In this document: one piece after another, positions 33,347 to 42,835 of the stretch | How positions within the stretch are numbered: the stretch's first letter is position 1 | Layout of the letters: each line of letters opens with the position of its first letter | Made by a program: the position numbers and the translations under genes | The notes under the pieces: generated by a model | Told to the model about the DNA's origin: nothing | The model's database searches: none | The model's input: the letters and a program-made list of their open reading frames with translations, nothing else | Assembly: GCF_014197105.1 (NCBI RefSeq) | Contig: NZ_JACIEV010000001.1 | Location: 372,001 to 436,000, forward strand | Direction: 5' to 3' | Length of the DNA stretch: 64,000 nt | Origin: Sphingomonas jinjuensis | GTDB taxonomy: Bacteria; Pseudomonadota; Alphaproteobacteria; Sphingomonadales; Sphingomonadaceae

Positions 33347-34477
33347 CTACTGCGCCGCCATGTTCGAACTCGCTGCTCCGGTCGCGTACGTCGCCACCGC
33401 CGCCGCGACGCCCTGGATCAGCTGCTGCCGCTCGCGGATCGGCCTGCGGGTGTCGCCGATCATCACCGCGATCGCATAGCGCCGGCCATCAGGCGCGGTC
33501 AGCAGACCGACGTCGTTGAACCCGGCGTTGCGTCCGCCCAGGTCCTGCCCGGTCCCGGTCTTGTGCGCGATCTGCCACCCGCCGGGCAGCGCCGCGCGCA
33601 GCCGAGCACGCCCCGTCACCGACATGCCCATCGTGTCGAGCAGCACCCGCGTCGACGTCTCGCTCAACAGCTCGCCCCGCGCCAGCCGCGCAATCGCGTC
33701 GGCGATCGCCAGCGGCTCGGCGCCATCGGGCGGGTTCGCGACATAGGCGTCGAGCGCCGCCGAGCGCGCCTCGGGGCTCAGCCGCGAGCGCGCATTCTCG
33801 AAACCGCCGGCGGTCGCGTAGCTCTGCTGCCACGTCAGCCCCGCCGTCCCCGCCTGCAACAGCCGCTCGCCCGGGCCGAACCGGATGCCGCCGAGCTGCT
33901 TGCGCTCGATCATCGATCGCACCGCCGCCGGGCCGCCGACATAGGTCAGCAACCGATCGTTGGCGGTATTGTCGCTATGCGTCAGCGCGCGTGTCAGCAG
34001 GTCGCCGACCGTCGTCTGATAGCCTTCCGCGCCCTTCACCAGATAGGCGATCGGCTGGTGGAACAGCGTCAGGTCTTCCTGATGCACCGTGATCGGATCG
34101 TCGAGCCGCGCCTTGCCCTGATCGCGCAGGTCGAGCAGCGTCAATGCCACCCACAGCTTCGACACCGACTGTTGCGGCAACTTCGTGCGCGCGCCCGCCG
34201 ACGTTACCGTCCAGCCTTCGTCGACCGCGCGCACCGCGATGCCGAACTTGCCCTGGAACCCGGCGGCGAGGCGATCGACCGTCTGCACCAGGGCAGCGGG
34301 CGCGGCGCGCACCGGGCGGGGAACGACGCTGGGAATCGGGATCGACACCACCGGCGTCGGCGCAGCCTGCGGCGCATCCGCGGTGGCGCTCGGTCGCGAG
34401 GTCGAACCGCACGATCCAAGCATCGCCGCCATGCCGGCCAACAGAAGGAACCGGGCCGTCGCCCTCTTCCCGATCAT
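33347..34477 (-). CDS. Class A beta-lactamase-like lipoprotein
   Basis: About 376 residues. An N-terminal lipobox (MLGSCG) is followed by a Pro-rich linker and a class A serine hydrolase domain: QQSVSKLWVALTLLDL (Ser-x-x-Lys), THSDNTANDRLL (Ser-Asp-Asn) and AHKTGTGQDLGG (Lys-Thr-Gly). The omega-loop equivalent is GERLLQ, i.e. the general-base Glu is present but the usual Asn of ExxLN is Gln. It may be a penicillin-cleaving enzyme or a related cell-wall hydrolase. ATG 34477 is used; a TTG at 34483 is in frame. Confidence 0.87.
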   Translation of the reverse strand: MIGKRATARFLLLAGMAAMLGSCGSTSRPSATADAPQAAPTPVVSIPIPSVVPRPVRAAPAALVQTVDRLAAGFQGKFGIAVRAVDEGWTVTSAGARTKLPQQSVSKLWVALTLLDLRDQGKARLDDPITVHQEDLTLFHQPIAYLVKGAEGYQTTVGDLLTRALTHSDNTANDRLLTYVGGPAAVRSMIERKQLGGIRFGPGERLLQAGTAGLTWQQSYATAGGFENARSRLSPEARSAALDAYVANPPDGAEPLAIADAIARLARGELLSETSTRVLLDTMGMSVTGRARLRAALPGGWQIAHKTGTGQDLGGRNAGFNDVGLLTAPDGRRYAIAVMIGDTRRPIRERQQLIQGVAAAVATYATGAASSNMAAQ

Positions 34478-34582
34478 AAGCAATACCCGCCCCGCGTTGA
34501 GCCCATCATCCTATGCACGGATTTCCCTAGGGGAACCGCGCGTTAGCCCAGCTGCGATGAACAGAGTCTGAGGTGCGGCGAG

Positions 34583-36166
34583 TTACGGAACAAGCACCGT
34601 GTCGACCGCCTCCGGCAGCGTTTCCGGCCAGTCGAGCGTGTAGTGGAGCCCACGCGATTCATGGCGGTGCAGCGCACTGCGCACGATCAGGTCGGCGGTC
34701 TGTACCAGGTTGCGCAGCTCGATCAGGTCGGGCGTCACCCGGAAATGGCCATAATAATCGCCGATCTCGTCGGTCAGCAGCTTGATCCGCGCCGCTGCGC
34801 GCTGCAGCCGCTTGGTCGTGCGGACGATGCCGACGTAGTTCCACATGAAGCGGCGGATCTCGGTCCAGTTCTGCTTGATGACGACCTCTTCGTCCGAATC
34901 GGTCACCCGGCTTTCGTCCCACGGCCGGATCGCCGGCACTGCGGGCAGCGCGTCCCACCCCGCCGCGATATAATTCGCCGCCGCCTCGCCGAAGACGAAG
35001 CATTCGAGCAGGCTGTTCGACGCCAGCCGGTTCGCGCCGTGCAGCCCGCTTTCCGTACACTCGCCCGCAGCGTAGAGACCGGGCAGGTCGGTACGTCCGT
35101 CGCGATCGATGACGATCCCGCCGCAGGTGTAATGCTGCGCGGGCACCACCGGGATCGGCGCTGCGGTCATGTCGATGCCGAGGCCCAGGAGCTTGTCGTA
35201 GATCGTCGGGAAATGCCCGCGCACGAAGTCGGCGGGCATATGACTGATGTCGAGGTGGACGTAGTCCAGGCCGTCGCGCTTGATCTCGGCGTCGATCGCG
35301 CGGGCGACGATATCGCGCGGCGCCAGTTCGGCGCGCTCGTCGTAATCGGGCATGAAGCGCTTGCCGGTCAGCGGGTTGAACAAGCGCCCGCCCTCGCCGC
35401 GCACCGCCTCGGTAATCAGGAAGTTCTTGACCTCGAGGTTGTAGAGGCAGGTCGGGTGGAACTGCATCATCTCCATGTTGGAGACGCGGGCGCCCGCGCG
35501 CCACGCCATCGCGATGCCGTCCCCCGTCGCGCCGCGCGGCGCGGTCGAGAACAGGTACGTCCGTCCCGCCCCGCCCGTCGCGAGGATCGTCGCGCGCGCG
35601 GTGAACAGGTTGACGCGCCCCGTCCGCCGATCGACCGCATAGACGCCCCAGACGTTGCCCGCACCCGAATAGCGTTCCTCATGCCGGCTCGTCGCCAGGT
35701 CGATCGCGACCTGATCGGGCACCAGCGTGATGTTGGGATGCGCCTCCGCCGCCTTCTGCAACGCCTCCTGCACCGCCCAGCCAGTGGCGTCGGCAACATG
35801 GACGATGCGGCGGTGCGAATGACCGCCCTCGCGCGTCAGGTGCAGCCCCTCGCCCTCGGTGGCGAAGGGTACGCCCAGCGCCTGGAGGCGCGCGATCGCG
35901 GCCGGCGCCCGCTCGACCACCATTTCGACGATCGCCCGGTCGTTGAGGCCCGCGCCGGCGACCATCGTGTCCTCGATATGGCTGGCGAAGGTATCGCCTT
36001 CCTCCAGCACCGCCGCGACGCCGCCCTGCGCCCAGGCGGTTGCCCCTTCGTTGAGCGCGCCCTTGGCAAGGACGGTGACGCGAAACCGGTCGGCGAGGTT
36101 CAGCGCCGCGGTCAGCCCCGCCGCGCCGGAACCGATGATGAGGACGTCGCTGCTGGCACTGGTCAT
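34583..36166 (-). CDS. nadB: L-aspartate oxidase
   Basis: A 527-residue flavoprotein that oxidises aspartate to iminoaspartate for NAD synthesis. VLIIGSGAAGLTAALNLA binds FAD; AWAQGGVAAVLEEGDTFASH, MEMMQFHPTCLYN, ITEAVRGEGGRLFN and HYTCGGIVIDRDGRTDLPGL match the succinate dehydrogenase/NadB family, and GECTESGLHGANRLASNSLL is specific for NadB. ATG 36166 (MTSASSDVLI) is favoured over a GTG at 36181. nadA and nadC are not adjacent, and a family A palindrome lies upstream. Confidence 0.95.
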   Translation of the reverse strand: MTSASSDVLIIGSGAAGLTAALNLADRFRVTVLAKGALNEGATAWAQGGVAAVLEEGDTFASHIEDTMVAGAGLNDRAIVEMVVERAPAAIARLQALGVPFATEGEGLHLTREGGHSHRRIVHVADATGWAVQEALQKAAEAHPNITLVPDQVAIDLATSRHEERYSGAGNVWGVYAVDRRTGRVNLFTARATILATGGAGRTYLFSTAPRGATGDGIAMAWRAGARVSNMEMMQFHPTCLYNLEVKNFLITEAVRGEGGRLFNPLTGKRFMPDYDERAELAPRDIVARAIDAEIKRDGLDYVHLDISHMPADFVRGHFPTIYDKLLGLGIDMTAAPIPVVPAQHYTCGGIVIDRDGRTDLPGLYAAGECTESGLHGANRLASNSLLECFVFGEAAANYIAAGWDALPAVPAIRPWDESRVTDSDEEVVIKQNWTEIRRFMWNYVGIVRTTKRLQRAAARIKLLTDEIGDYYGHFRVTPDLIELRNLVQTADLIVRSALHRHESRGLHYTLDWPETLPEAVDTVLVP

Positions 36167-36219
36167 GCCGTGCTGTGGCACAGCTGTGGCGTGAGACGAA
36201 GCCCCCCAATCGATCGATC

Positions 36220-36337
36220 CCGTTCGCCCTGAGGAGAGACTGAGCGTCAGCGAAGGCTCGTCTCGAAGGGCAGTTCCAGGGACATGTGCTTCGAGACGGC
36301 GCTTCGACTTCGCTCAGCGCCTCCTCAGCACGAACGG
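36220..36337. repeat. Palindromic repeat, family A, copy 3
   Basis: CCGTTCGCCCTGAGGAGAGA at the left and CGCCTCCTCAGCACGAACGG at the right, with inner CGTCTCGAAGGGCAG facing GTGCTTCGAGACGGCG. It is nearly identical to copy 5 at 59357-59473. It lies between nadB and the heparinase-like gene, both minus, so it would be transcribed after the heparinase-like gene's promoter-distal end or before nadB's start. Confidence 0.75.
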
Positions 36338-36387
36338 CTTTCGATGAGCGCGCTCACTTCCTAAGCGTTAAAAAATGACGACGCCGC

Positions 36388-38112
36388 CTACAACGCCCGC
36401 TTCATCGCCCAGCTGACGCTCGCGCCGCCGGCCGCAGCTTCGCCGCTGATCACCAGCTGCTGCGTCGAGACCGGCCGGCCGTCGCCGTCGATCCATAGCG
36501 ATTCCTCGATCGCCGCCGCCCCGCCGCGGCAGCGGACCTGCCACAGCGCGCCGCCGCGCAGGCGCAGGATCGCGCCCATCCCGTCCGCCGTCGCCGAGGC
36601 CGACACGCCCGGCCCCAGGTGGAATCGGATCGCGAACGGCGTGTTCCCGCCGCGGCGTCGCCGCCCGCGCGGCAGAAGCGAATCCTCGCCGCGCAGCTCG
36701 CGCCCGTCGCTGGTCAGCACCAGCTGGCGGCGATGGACGAAGCCGAAGCGCTTGGCATAGCCGTCGTGGCTGCCCTCGATCCGGCTGGCATGTTCCGATT
36801 CCTGGCGCGACAGCTCGACCTCGGACACGCCGCGGCCCAGCGTGCCGTCGGGGCGGATCGCGGTCGAATTGGTATCGGCGAGCACCAGCGTCGAATGCGC
36901 CGCGGTCGACCGCAACGCCTGGCCAATCTCGGCGGGCAGCTGCGCGCTGAGCGCCTGTGCCCCGCCGCAATTGACCACCAGCCGCTGCGCACCATCGGCG
37001 AATTCGAACGCCAGCGTCGAGGCGCAGCCGCCCTCGACCACGCGCGCCACCGGCGGCGGTGCGGCATCGACCAGCAGCACGGCCGCGCCCGCCGCCAGCC
37101 GCTGATAGCCCCAGTCGCGCGCCTGGCGCAGCGGGCGCGTCCGCACCCCGCTCGCCTCGATCAGCGCCGCGACCTCGGCCGCGGTCGACGGCCCGCCGCC
37201 CTGCCAGCTCGACAGCGCGCCATCGCCCAGCGTCGCACCGAGTAGCGCCGACACCATCCGCTGCAGCATGTCGGCGACCGGCGGCGCCAGTTCGGCGCGG
37301 CGCGCGGCATAGCATTCGCGCAACATCGCCAGCAGCATGATCGCATCAGCCAGCAGCGCCGGGCAGCGCGATGCGACGCCGCCGTCGTCGAACGCCGCCC
37401 CCGCCAGCGCCCGGATCAGCCCCGCCTCGCCGAACGCCCGCCGCGGCTCGCCACCGGGGACCAGCAGCCCAGCCGCGACCACACCGCACCACGCCGCGAC
37501 GCGGCGGTTGCCCGGCGGCGCCTTGTCGGCATAGCGATCCAAGTGCCGCGCGCCCCGCGCCAGCGTGTTGAGCACGCTCGACCGATAGACGAGGTCGGTC
37601 GACGACAGGATCAGCGGCGCATGCGCCGTCCAGAACAGGATCCGCCGCCCCACCAGATCGGGCGACCAGGCGAGGGCATCGACCTTGTCGGCATAGGCGC
37701 CGAGCCAGCGCGCCATCAGCGCCTCGGCGATCGGCGCCCCGGTAGCGCGCGTCGCCACCGTGGACAGGTCGCGCAGCCAGGCGAAGCTGTGGACATGTTC
37801 GGCGAAGGGGCGGCCCCAGTCGCGCCGCGCGAGATCGAGCGCGTCGATCGCATGAACCTCGTCGCGGAAGCTCAATCGCCCTTCGAGCAGCGCCTGCCCG
37901 CGCCGCGCATCGCCGATCATCGGATCGTCGGGCACCGCGATCAGCTTCAGCGGATAGCGCCCCTTCAGCCGCATCGTGTGCAGCGGCGTGCGCCACGTCA
38001 GCTTGTGAAGCCGTTCGGACAGACGCTCGGCCAGCGACAGGCCGCGGTCGCCGCCGATCTTGACCAGCCGTTTGCCCTCGTCGATCCCATCGGGCGTGGG
38101 ATCGCGGCTCAT
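36388..38112 (-). CDS. Heparinase II/III family protein
   Basis: About 574 residues. The N-terminal two thirds form the alpha-helical toroid (SFAWLRDLSTVATRATGAPI, WTAHAPLILSSTDLVYRSSV, GNRRVAAWCGVVAAGLLVPG), and the C-terminal part is the beta-sandwich (STLVLADTNSTAIRPDG, RQESEHASRIEGSHDGYAKR). It belongs to the polysaccharide-lyase-like heparinase family; no signal peptide is seen, so the substrate may be intracellular or the protein exported otherwise. ATG 38112 has GGGGTGA 5 bases upstream; GTG 38121 overlaps the rpe stop (GTGA). Confidence 0.88.
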   Translation of the reverse strand: MSRDPTPDGIDEGKRLVKIGGDRGLSLAERLSERLHKLTWRTPLHTMRLKGRYPLKLIAVPDDPMIGDARRGQALLEGRLSFRDEVHAIDALDLARRDWGRPFAEHVHSFAWLRDLSTVATRATGAPIAEALMARWLGAYADKVDALAWSPDLVGRRILFWTAHAPLILSSTDLVYRSSVLNTLARGARHLDRYADKAPPGNRRVAAWCGVVAAGLLVPGGEPRRAFGEAGLIRALAGAAFDDGGVASRCPALLADAIMLLAMLRECYAARRAELAPPVADMLQRMVSALLGATLGDGALSSWQGGGPSTAAEVAALIEASGVRTRPLRQARDWGYQRLAAGAAVLLVDAAPPPVARVVEGGCASTLAFEFADGAQRLVVNCGGAQALSAQLPAEIGQALRSTAAHSTLVLADTNSTAIRPDGTLGRGVSEVELSRQESEHASRIEGSHDGYAKRFGFVHRRQLVLTSDGRELRGEDSLLPRGRRRRGGNTPFAIRFHLGPGVSASATADGMGAILRLRGGALWQVRCRGGAAAIEESLWIDGDGRPVSTQQLVISGEAAAGGASVSWAMKRAL

Positions 38113-38117
38113 GTCGT

Positions 38118-38777
38118 TCACCCCGCGCGCAGCCCGGCGATGTTGCGCGCATAGCCGTCGGGCCCGTCCTTGAAGACCGAGGTGCCCGCGACCAGCGCAT
38201 CCGCCCCCGCCTCGATACAGCGGCGCGCGGTGTCGTGGTCGACGCCGCCGTCGACCTCCAGGTCGATGTCCCGACCGCTCGCGTCGATCATCTTGCGGAT
38301 CGCGGCGATCTTCTTGAGCTGGTTGTCGATGAACTTCTGCCCGCCGAACCCCGGGTTGACACTCATCACCAGCACCAGGTCGGCCAGCTCGAGCAGATAG
38401 TCGAGCGACTTGGCCGGCGTGCCCGGGCACAGCACCACGCCCGCGCGCTTGCCGAGCGACTTGATGTGCTGAAGGCTGCGATGGATGTGCGGCCCCGCCT
38501 CGACATGGACGGAGATGGTGTCGGCGCCCGCCTCGGCAAAGGCATCGAGGTAACGGTCGACCGGCGCGATCATCAGATGGACGTCGAACGGCTTGGTCGT
38601 CAGCGGCCGGATCGCCTTGATGATCGGCGGACCGAAGCTGATGTTGGGGACGAAATGTCCGTCCATCACGTCGATGTGGATCCAGTCGGCACCCGCCTGG
38701 TCGATCGCCTGCACCTCCGCGCCGAGACGCGCGAAATCGGCGGAGAGGATCGAAGGGGCGATACGGACCGGCTGCAT
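38118..38777 (-). CDS. rpe: Ribulose-phosphate 3-epimerase
   Basis: A 219-residue TIM-barrel enzyme interconverting ribulose 5-phosphate and xylulose 5-phosphate in the pentose phosphate pathway. Conserved metal/catalytic stretches: [33 protein letters not shown] (Asp and His), [14 protein letters not shown] and [20 protein letters not shown]. Length is typical. It is followed closely by the heparinase-like gene, probably in one transcript, with rsmB upstream on the same strand. Confidence 0.96.
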   Translation of the reverse strand: MQPVRIAPSILSADFARLGAEVQAIDQAGADWIHIDVMDGHFVPNISFGPPIIKAIRPLTTKPFDVHLMIAPVDRYLDAFAEAGADTISVHVEAGPHIHRSLQHIKSLGKRAGVVLCPGTPAKSLDYLLELADLVLVMSVNPGFGGQKFIDNQLKKIAAIRKMIDASGRDIDLEVDGGVDHDTARRCIEAGADALVAGTSVFKDGPDGYARNIAGLRAG

Positions 38778-38853
38778 GGCGGCGTCTTAACCATGCGTGG
38801 GCCTATTATCTATCCCTCGAACAACTCTATCCCCAGATCAATTCCACTCTTTA

Positions 38854-38886
38854 CCGTTCGTGCTGAGGCTGTCGACGCACGAACGG
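38854..38886. repeat. Mini copy of palindromic family A (copy 4)
   Basis: Only the outer ends remain: CCGTTCGTGCTGAGGCTG then TCGACGCACGAACGG, a 33-base hairpin. It lies between rsmB and rpe (both minus). It may be a deletion product of a full element, with the inner arms lost. Confidence 0.6.
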
Positions 38887-38893
38887 GTAGCGC

Positions 38894-40180
38894 TCAGGCC
38901 CGCAGCAGCCGGACGATGAAGAAGCCGTCGCACCCGCCCTGGTCCGCCAGCATCCCCGGCAGCGTCCTGACCCAGCCCTCCTCGGTCGCGTCGATGCCGG
39001 CCGGCAATTCGCCCGCGGTCGGCGGTATGACCGAGAATTCGGGTCGCGCGCTCAGGAACGACGCCATCTGCGCCTCGCCCTCCGCGCGCTCCAGGCTACA
39101 CGTCGCATAGACCAGCGTCCCGCCCGGCTTCACCCAGTCCGCCGCCCGCGCCAGCAGCCGCGCCTGGAACGCCGCCATATCCGCGACGATGCGCGGATGG
39201 ACGCGGTGGAGCACGTCGGGATGGCGGCGGAAGATGCCCGTGGCGCTGCACGGCGCGTCGATCAGCACCGCATCGGCGGGTTCGGCCGGCGCCCAGGCCA
39301 TGACGTCCTCGACCACCACCTCGGCCTTCAGCCGGGTGCGGAACAGGTTCTCGCGCAGCCGCTTCACCCGCGACGCCGAACTGTCGAGCGCGGTCACCTG
39401 CCACCCCGCGGCGGCGAGCTGAAGCGTCTTGCCCCCCGGCGCGGCGCACAGGTCGATCACGCGGCCGGCGCCCGCGCCGATCAGCCGGGCGGGGATCGTC
39501 GCCGCGACGTCCTGCACCCACCAGGCGCCATCGGCATAGCCCGGCATCTCGGGCACCGGCGCGTGATCACCGAGCCGCAGCTGCCCCGGCGCCAGGCTCT
39601 CGCCGCCCAGCGTTTCGCGCCACTGCTCGGTCGCACTCGCGTCGGCGAGCGACAGGTCGAGCGGCGGCGGCGCGGCGATCGCGCGGCGCGCCGCCTCGAC
39701 CATGCCCTCGCCCCATTGCGCCTCCCACCGCGCCTCGACCTCCGGCGGCAGCGCCGGATGTTCGGGCAGCAGCAGACCCGAGCGCATCACCGCCGAGAAC
39801 ACGCCGTGGACCAGCTTACGCGGCCCCCCGTCGACCAGCGGCAGCACCGTCGCGATCGCGGCATGCTGCGGCGTGCCCAGCACCAGCGCCTGGACCAGCG
39901 CGATGCGCAGCGCGTTGCGGGCCTTCGCATCCTCGGGCAGCGGCCGTTCGGTCGCCTGGTCGATCAGCGCGTCGAGATCGGGCAGCCGTCGCAGCGTCTC
40001 CGCGGCGATCGCGTGCGCCAGCCCGCGGTCGGGGCCGTGGATCGCCCGCGCCGCGGCGGCGAGCGCCGCTTCCAATGGTTCGCCCCGGCGTAGTACCGCG
40101 TCGAGCAGGCGCAGCGCGGCGCGGCGGGTGGCGGTGCCGAGTGGTTCGACGGGCTGACGGGGCTGGCGCTGGGGCTTCAC
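38894..40180 (-). CDS. rsmB: RsmB-type 16S rRNA (cytosine-C5)-methyltransferase
   Basis: A 428-residue protein with an N-terminal NusB-like RNA-binding helical domain (RRAALRLLDAVLRRGEPLEA) and a C-terminal m5C methyltransferase. SAM motif VIDLCAAPGGKTLQLAAAGW; catalytic cysteines in LIDAPCSATGIFRRHPD and LVYATCSLERAEGE. It probably methylates C967 of 16S rRNA. GTG 40180 has AGGAG 10 bases upstream. It is divergent from the small SDHAF4-like gene. Confidence 0.93.
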   Translation of the reverse strand: MKPQRQPRQPVEPLGTATRRAALRLLDAVLRRGEPLEAALAAAARAIHGPDRGLAHAIAAETLRRLPDLDALIDQATERPLPEDAKARNALRIALVQALVLGTPQHAAIATVLPLVDGGPRKLVHGVFSAVMRSGLLLPEHPALPPEVEARWEAQWGEGMVEAARRAIAAPPPLDLSLADASATEQWRETLGGESLAPGQLRLGDHAPVPEMPGYADGAWWVQDVAATIPARLIGAGAGRVIDLCAAPGGKTLQLAAAGWQVTALDSSASRVKRLRENLFRTRLKAEVVVEDVMAWAPAEPADAVLIDAPCSATGIFRRHPDVLHRVHPRIVADMAAFQARLLARAADWVKPGGTLVYATCSLERAEGEAQMASFLSARPEFSVIPPTAGELPAGIDATEEGWVRTLPGMLADQGGCDGFFIVRLLRA

Positions 40181-40238
40181 TTGTATGCACTCCTGGCGCC
40201 GCCATCTAGGCAGCGTCGATCATTGGAAAGGAACGCGC

Positions 40239-40400
40239 ATGGGCAAGCGCCCGCCCCACGTCAAACCGCCCGCGCATCTGTCGAAGAGCCCGCCGGTCCC
40301 GACCCCCGAGCCGCTGGTCCGCCCGGCGACCGATCCGCTGGGCAAGGATCCGGTGCGCTACGGCGACTGGGAGCTGAAGGGAATCGCGATCGATTTTTGA
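40239..40400 (+). CDS. DUF1674 protein (succinate dehydrogenase assembly factor 4-like)
   Basis: A 53-residue protein ending DPVRYGDWELKGIAIDF, the conserved C-terminal signature of DUF1674/SDHAF4, which in mitochondria binds the flavinated succinate dehydrogenase subunit. The N-terminal half is Pro/Lys-rich and probably disordered. ATG 40239 has AAAGGAA 7 bases upstream; an upstream in-frame ATG at 40185 lies in the rsmB promoter gap and is unlikely. The usual neighbour in Alphaproteobacteria, rsmB, is divergent here. Confidence 0.85.
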   Translation: MGKRPPHVKPPAHLSKSPPVPTPEPLVRPATDPLGKDPVRYGDWELKGIAIDF

Positions 40401-40420
40401 AGTCTGGTCCCGACACCAGC

Positions 40421-40470
40421 CAAAAAAGCCGTCATCCCGAGCTTGTCTCAGGATCTCCCGCGGCTTTTTT
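40421..40470. terminator. Bidirectional terminator: AAAAAAGCCG ... CGGCTTTTTT
   Basis: AAAAAAGCCG (40421-40430) and CGGCTTTTTT (40461-40470) are perfect complements around a 30-base middle that itself folds (GAGCTTGTCTC). Reading either way the stem is followed by a run of six T. It lies between the convergent SDHAF4-like and gpsA genes and is the clearest intrinsic terminator in the window. It overlaps the left half of a family B repeat. Confidence 0.75.
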
Positions 40471-40512
40471 CCCTTCCTCACCAGGAGATGCTGAAACAAG
40501 TTCAGCATGACG
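40430..40512. repeat. Palindromic repeat, family B, copy 2
   Basis: GTCATCCCGAGCTTGTCTCA then GGATCTCC at the left; GATGCTGAAACAAGTTCAGC then ATGACGG at the right. It shares its left half with the T-tract terminator, so here a palindromic repeat and an intrinsic terminator are fused. Confidence 0.75.
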
Positions 40513-40557
40513 GGGCGTGTGGGGGCAGGGGCATGGAGAGGCGACGTCGCGGCAGGC

Positions 40558-41535
40558 CTAAACCCCTTCCTCCCGCAACGGCCGCGCCAGCAGGGCGCCG
40601 ATGACCTCGCCGACCGGCTCGCCGCGCAGCAACCGGCCGACCGCTTCGCTCACCGGCATGTCGACGCCCGCCTCGCGCGCCGCCTCCGCCAGCACCGGCG
40701 CGGTGAACGCGCCCTCCGCTACCGTGCGCCGATCCGCCATCAGGTCCGCCGCCGCCTCGCCGCGCCCCAACCCGACGCCGAGCGAGAAATTGCGCGACGC
40801 GGTCGACGAACAGGTCAGCACCAGGTCGCCCAGCCCCGACAGTCCCGCCAGCGTTTCCGCCCGCGCGCCCCGCGCCAGCCCGAACCGAGTCATTTCGGCA
40901 AAGCCGCGCGCGATCAGCGCTGCGCGCGCATTCTGCCCCAGCCCCGCACCGTCGACGACACCGCAGGCGATGGCGAGGACGTTCTTCACCGCGCCACCGA
41001 TCTCCGCGCCGACGACGTCGCTCGACGCATAGGGGCGGAACGCGGGCGAGGCGAGCCGCTCGCTCAACGCAGCGCGCAGGCCCTCGTCCTCGCACGCCAG
41101 CGTCACCGCGGTCGGCAGCCCGCGCGCGACCTCATGCGCGAAGGTCGGGCCGGACAGCACCGCGATCGGCGCATCGGGGCATATTTCGCGCGCGACCTCG
41201 CCGACCAGCATCCTCGTCCCCGCCTCGATCCCCTTGGCGCACAGCACCAGCGGCGTGGACCCGATCGGCGCCGCCGCCAGCACGGAGCGGACATGCTGCG
41301 CCGGCGCCACCACCAGGATCGCGTCGACCGTGCCCAGCTCGTCCAGATCGCCGGTCGCGCGGATCGTCGGGGATAGCGGAATGTCCTTCAGGAACAGCGG
41401 GTTCTGATGCCCGGCGTTGATCGCCTCGACCACCTCGCCCTCGCGCGCCCAGAGCAGCACGTCGCGCCCGCCGCTCGCCGCGACCTGCGCCAGCGCGGTG
41501 CCCCAGGCGCCGCCGCCGATCACCCCGATCCTCAT
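40558..41535 (-). CDS. gpsA: Glycerol-3-phosphate dehydrogenase [NAD(P)+]
   Basis: A 325-residue enzyme reducing dihydroxyacetone phosphate to sn-glycerol 3-phosphate for phospholipids. [18 protein letters not shown] binds NAD(P); [39 protein letters not shown] (catalytic Lys), [19 protein letters not shown] and SRNF-like [12 protein letters not shown] are family landmarks. ATG 41535 overlaps the tsaD stop (ATGA), the usual alphaproteobacterial tsaD-gpsA pair. Confidence 0.96.
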   Translation of the reverse strand: MRIGVIGGGAWGTALAQVAASGGRDVLLWAREGEVVEAINAGHQNPLFLKDIPLSPTIRATGDLDELGTVDAILVVAPAQHVRSVLAAAPIGSTPLVLCAKGIEAGTRMLVGEVAREICPDAPIAVLSGPTFAHEVARGLPTAVTLACEDEGLRAALSERLASPAFRPYASSDVVGAEIGGAVKNVLAIACGVVDGAGLGQNARAALIARGFAEMTRFGLARGARAETLAGLSGLGDLVLTCSSTASRNFSLGVGLGRGEAAADLMADRRTVAEGAFTAPVLAEAAREAGVDMPVSEAVGRLLRGEPVGEVIGALLARPLREEGV

Positions 41536-42560
41536 GCCTTCACCCCCGCACCCCGAGCGGGCGCCGCATTCGGGTCGAGCGACCACCTTGCCCGCGCCGG
41601 CGTGTCGAGCGGGTCGGTCAGCCCGGCGGCAAACCGCTCCGCCCCAGCCCAGCCGATCATCGCCGCATTGTCGGTACACAGCCACAGCGGCGGGGCGACG
41701 AAGCGCAGGCCGTGCTCGCTCGCCAGCGCCTGCAGCGCCGACCGCACCGCGCCGTTCGCGGCGACGCCGCCGGCGACGACCAGCGCGGTCGGCCTCGCCT
41801 CTATGCCGACCAGCGCCTTGCGCGTGCGATCGAGCAGGCAATCGACGACCGCCGCTTGGAACGAAGCGGCGATATCCTCCGCGCCATGCTGGCCCACCGC
41901 CCGCGCCACCGCGCTCTTCAGGCCTGCGAACGAGAAATGCGGCTCGGCAGCGCCCTTCAGCGGCCGCGGCAGCGGCACCGCGCGGGGATCCCCCAGCGCC
42001 GCCGCCCGCTCGACCGCCGGACCGCCGGGAAAGCCCAGGCCGAGCAGCTTGGCGGTCTTGTCGAACGCCTCGCCCGCGGCATCGTCGATCGTCGTCGCCA
42101 GCCGGCGATAGCGGCCGACATTCTCCACAAGCAGCAGCTGGCAATGCCCGCCCGACACCAGCAGCAACAGATAGGGAAAGTCGAGGTCGGGATCGGCGAG
42201 CCTCGGGCTGAGCGCGTGCCCTTCCAGATGGTTGACCGCGACCAGCGGCTTGCCCGCCGCATGCGCCAGCGCCTTGCCGGTGACGAGCCCGACCATCACC
42301 CCGCCGATCAGCCCCGGCCCGGCGGTGGCGGCGACCGCATCGACGTCGTGGAGAGTGACGCCGGCGTCGCTGAACGCCGCCTCTATCAACGGCTCCAGCG
42401 CCTCGACATGCGCGCGTGCCGCGATCTCGGGCACGACCCCGCCATAAGGCGCATGCGCCGCCTCCTGCCCCGCCAGCCGGTGCGCCAGCACGCGCCTGTC
42501 GCCGGTCACGAGCGCGGCGGCGGTTTCGTCGCAGGAGGATTCGAGGCCAAGGATCAACAT
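41532..42560 (-). CDS. tsaD: tRNA threonylcarbamoyladenosine transferase TsaD
   Basis: A 342-residue ASKHA-fold protein completing t6A37 of ANN-reading tRNAs. [18 protein letters not shown] is the typical start; [13 protein letters not shown] holds the metal-binding His-x3-His; [35 protein letters not shown] and [15 protein letters not shown] are nucleotide-binding blocks. ATG 42560 follows AAAGGG at about 5 bases. It is divergent from hemC across a 329-base gap. Confidence 0.96.
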   Translation of the reverse strand: MLILGLESSCDETAAALVTGDRRVLAHRLAGQEAAHAPYGGVVPEIAARAHVEALEPLIEAAFSDAGVTLHDVDAVAATAGPGLIGGVMVGLVTGKALAHAAGKPLVAVNHLEGHALSPRLADPDLDFPYLLLLVSGGHCQLLLVENVGRYRRLATTIDDAAGEAFDKTAKLLGLGFPGGPAVERAAALGDPRAVPLPRPLKGAAEPHFSFAGLKSAVARAVGQHGAEDIAASFQAAVVDCLLDRTRKALVGIEARPTALVVAGGVAANGAVRSALQALASEHGLRFVAPPLWLCTDNAAMIGWAGAERFAAGLTDPLDTPARARWSLDPNAAPARGAGVKA

Positions 42561-42609
42561 CCGCCCTTTGTAGGGACGTCGACGGGGCGGCGCAAAGAAG
42601 ACTGGTTGT

Positions 42610-42835
42610 CGCGCGAAGGCGCGAAGACGCGAAGAGGGAGTGGATTGGTTCACGCGGAGGCGCGGAGACGCGGAGGTTGGCGTAGAGCTTTGCCGCGGAG
42701 CGGCTTTCTCCGTCTCAGGCCGTTATCTGCCGCTTCGCGGCGAGCAAGGTCGTGCGGCATCCACTTCCTCTGCGCCTCCGGGCCTCCGGGCCTCCGCGCG
42801 AACAGACCCTCTTCGCGTCTTCGCGCCTTCGCGCG
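42610..42835. repeat. Large inverted repeat with 29-base perfect arms (GCGAAGGCGCGAAGACGCG type)
   Basis: The 42561-42889 gap between tsaD and hemC holds no gene. Arms at 42610-42638 and 42807-42835 are exact reverse complements over 29 bases. Inside, a second imperfect pair repeats the same theme with GGAG for GAAG (CGCGGAGGCGCGGAGACGCG, 42651-42670) facing CCTCCGGGCCTCCGCGCG (42783-42800). Read as protein the arms give the well-known 'SREGAKTRR'/'HAEARRRG' false peptides seen across many genomes, so this is an interspersed element and not a gene. Confidence 0.75.
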
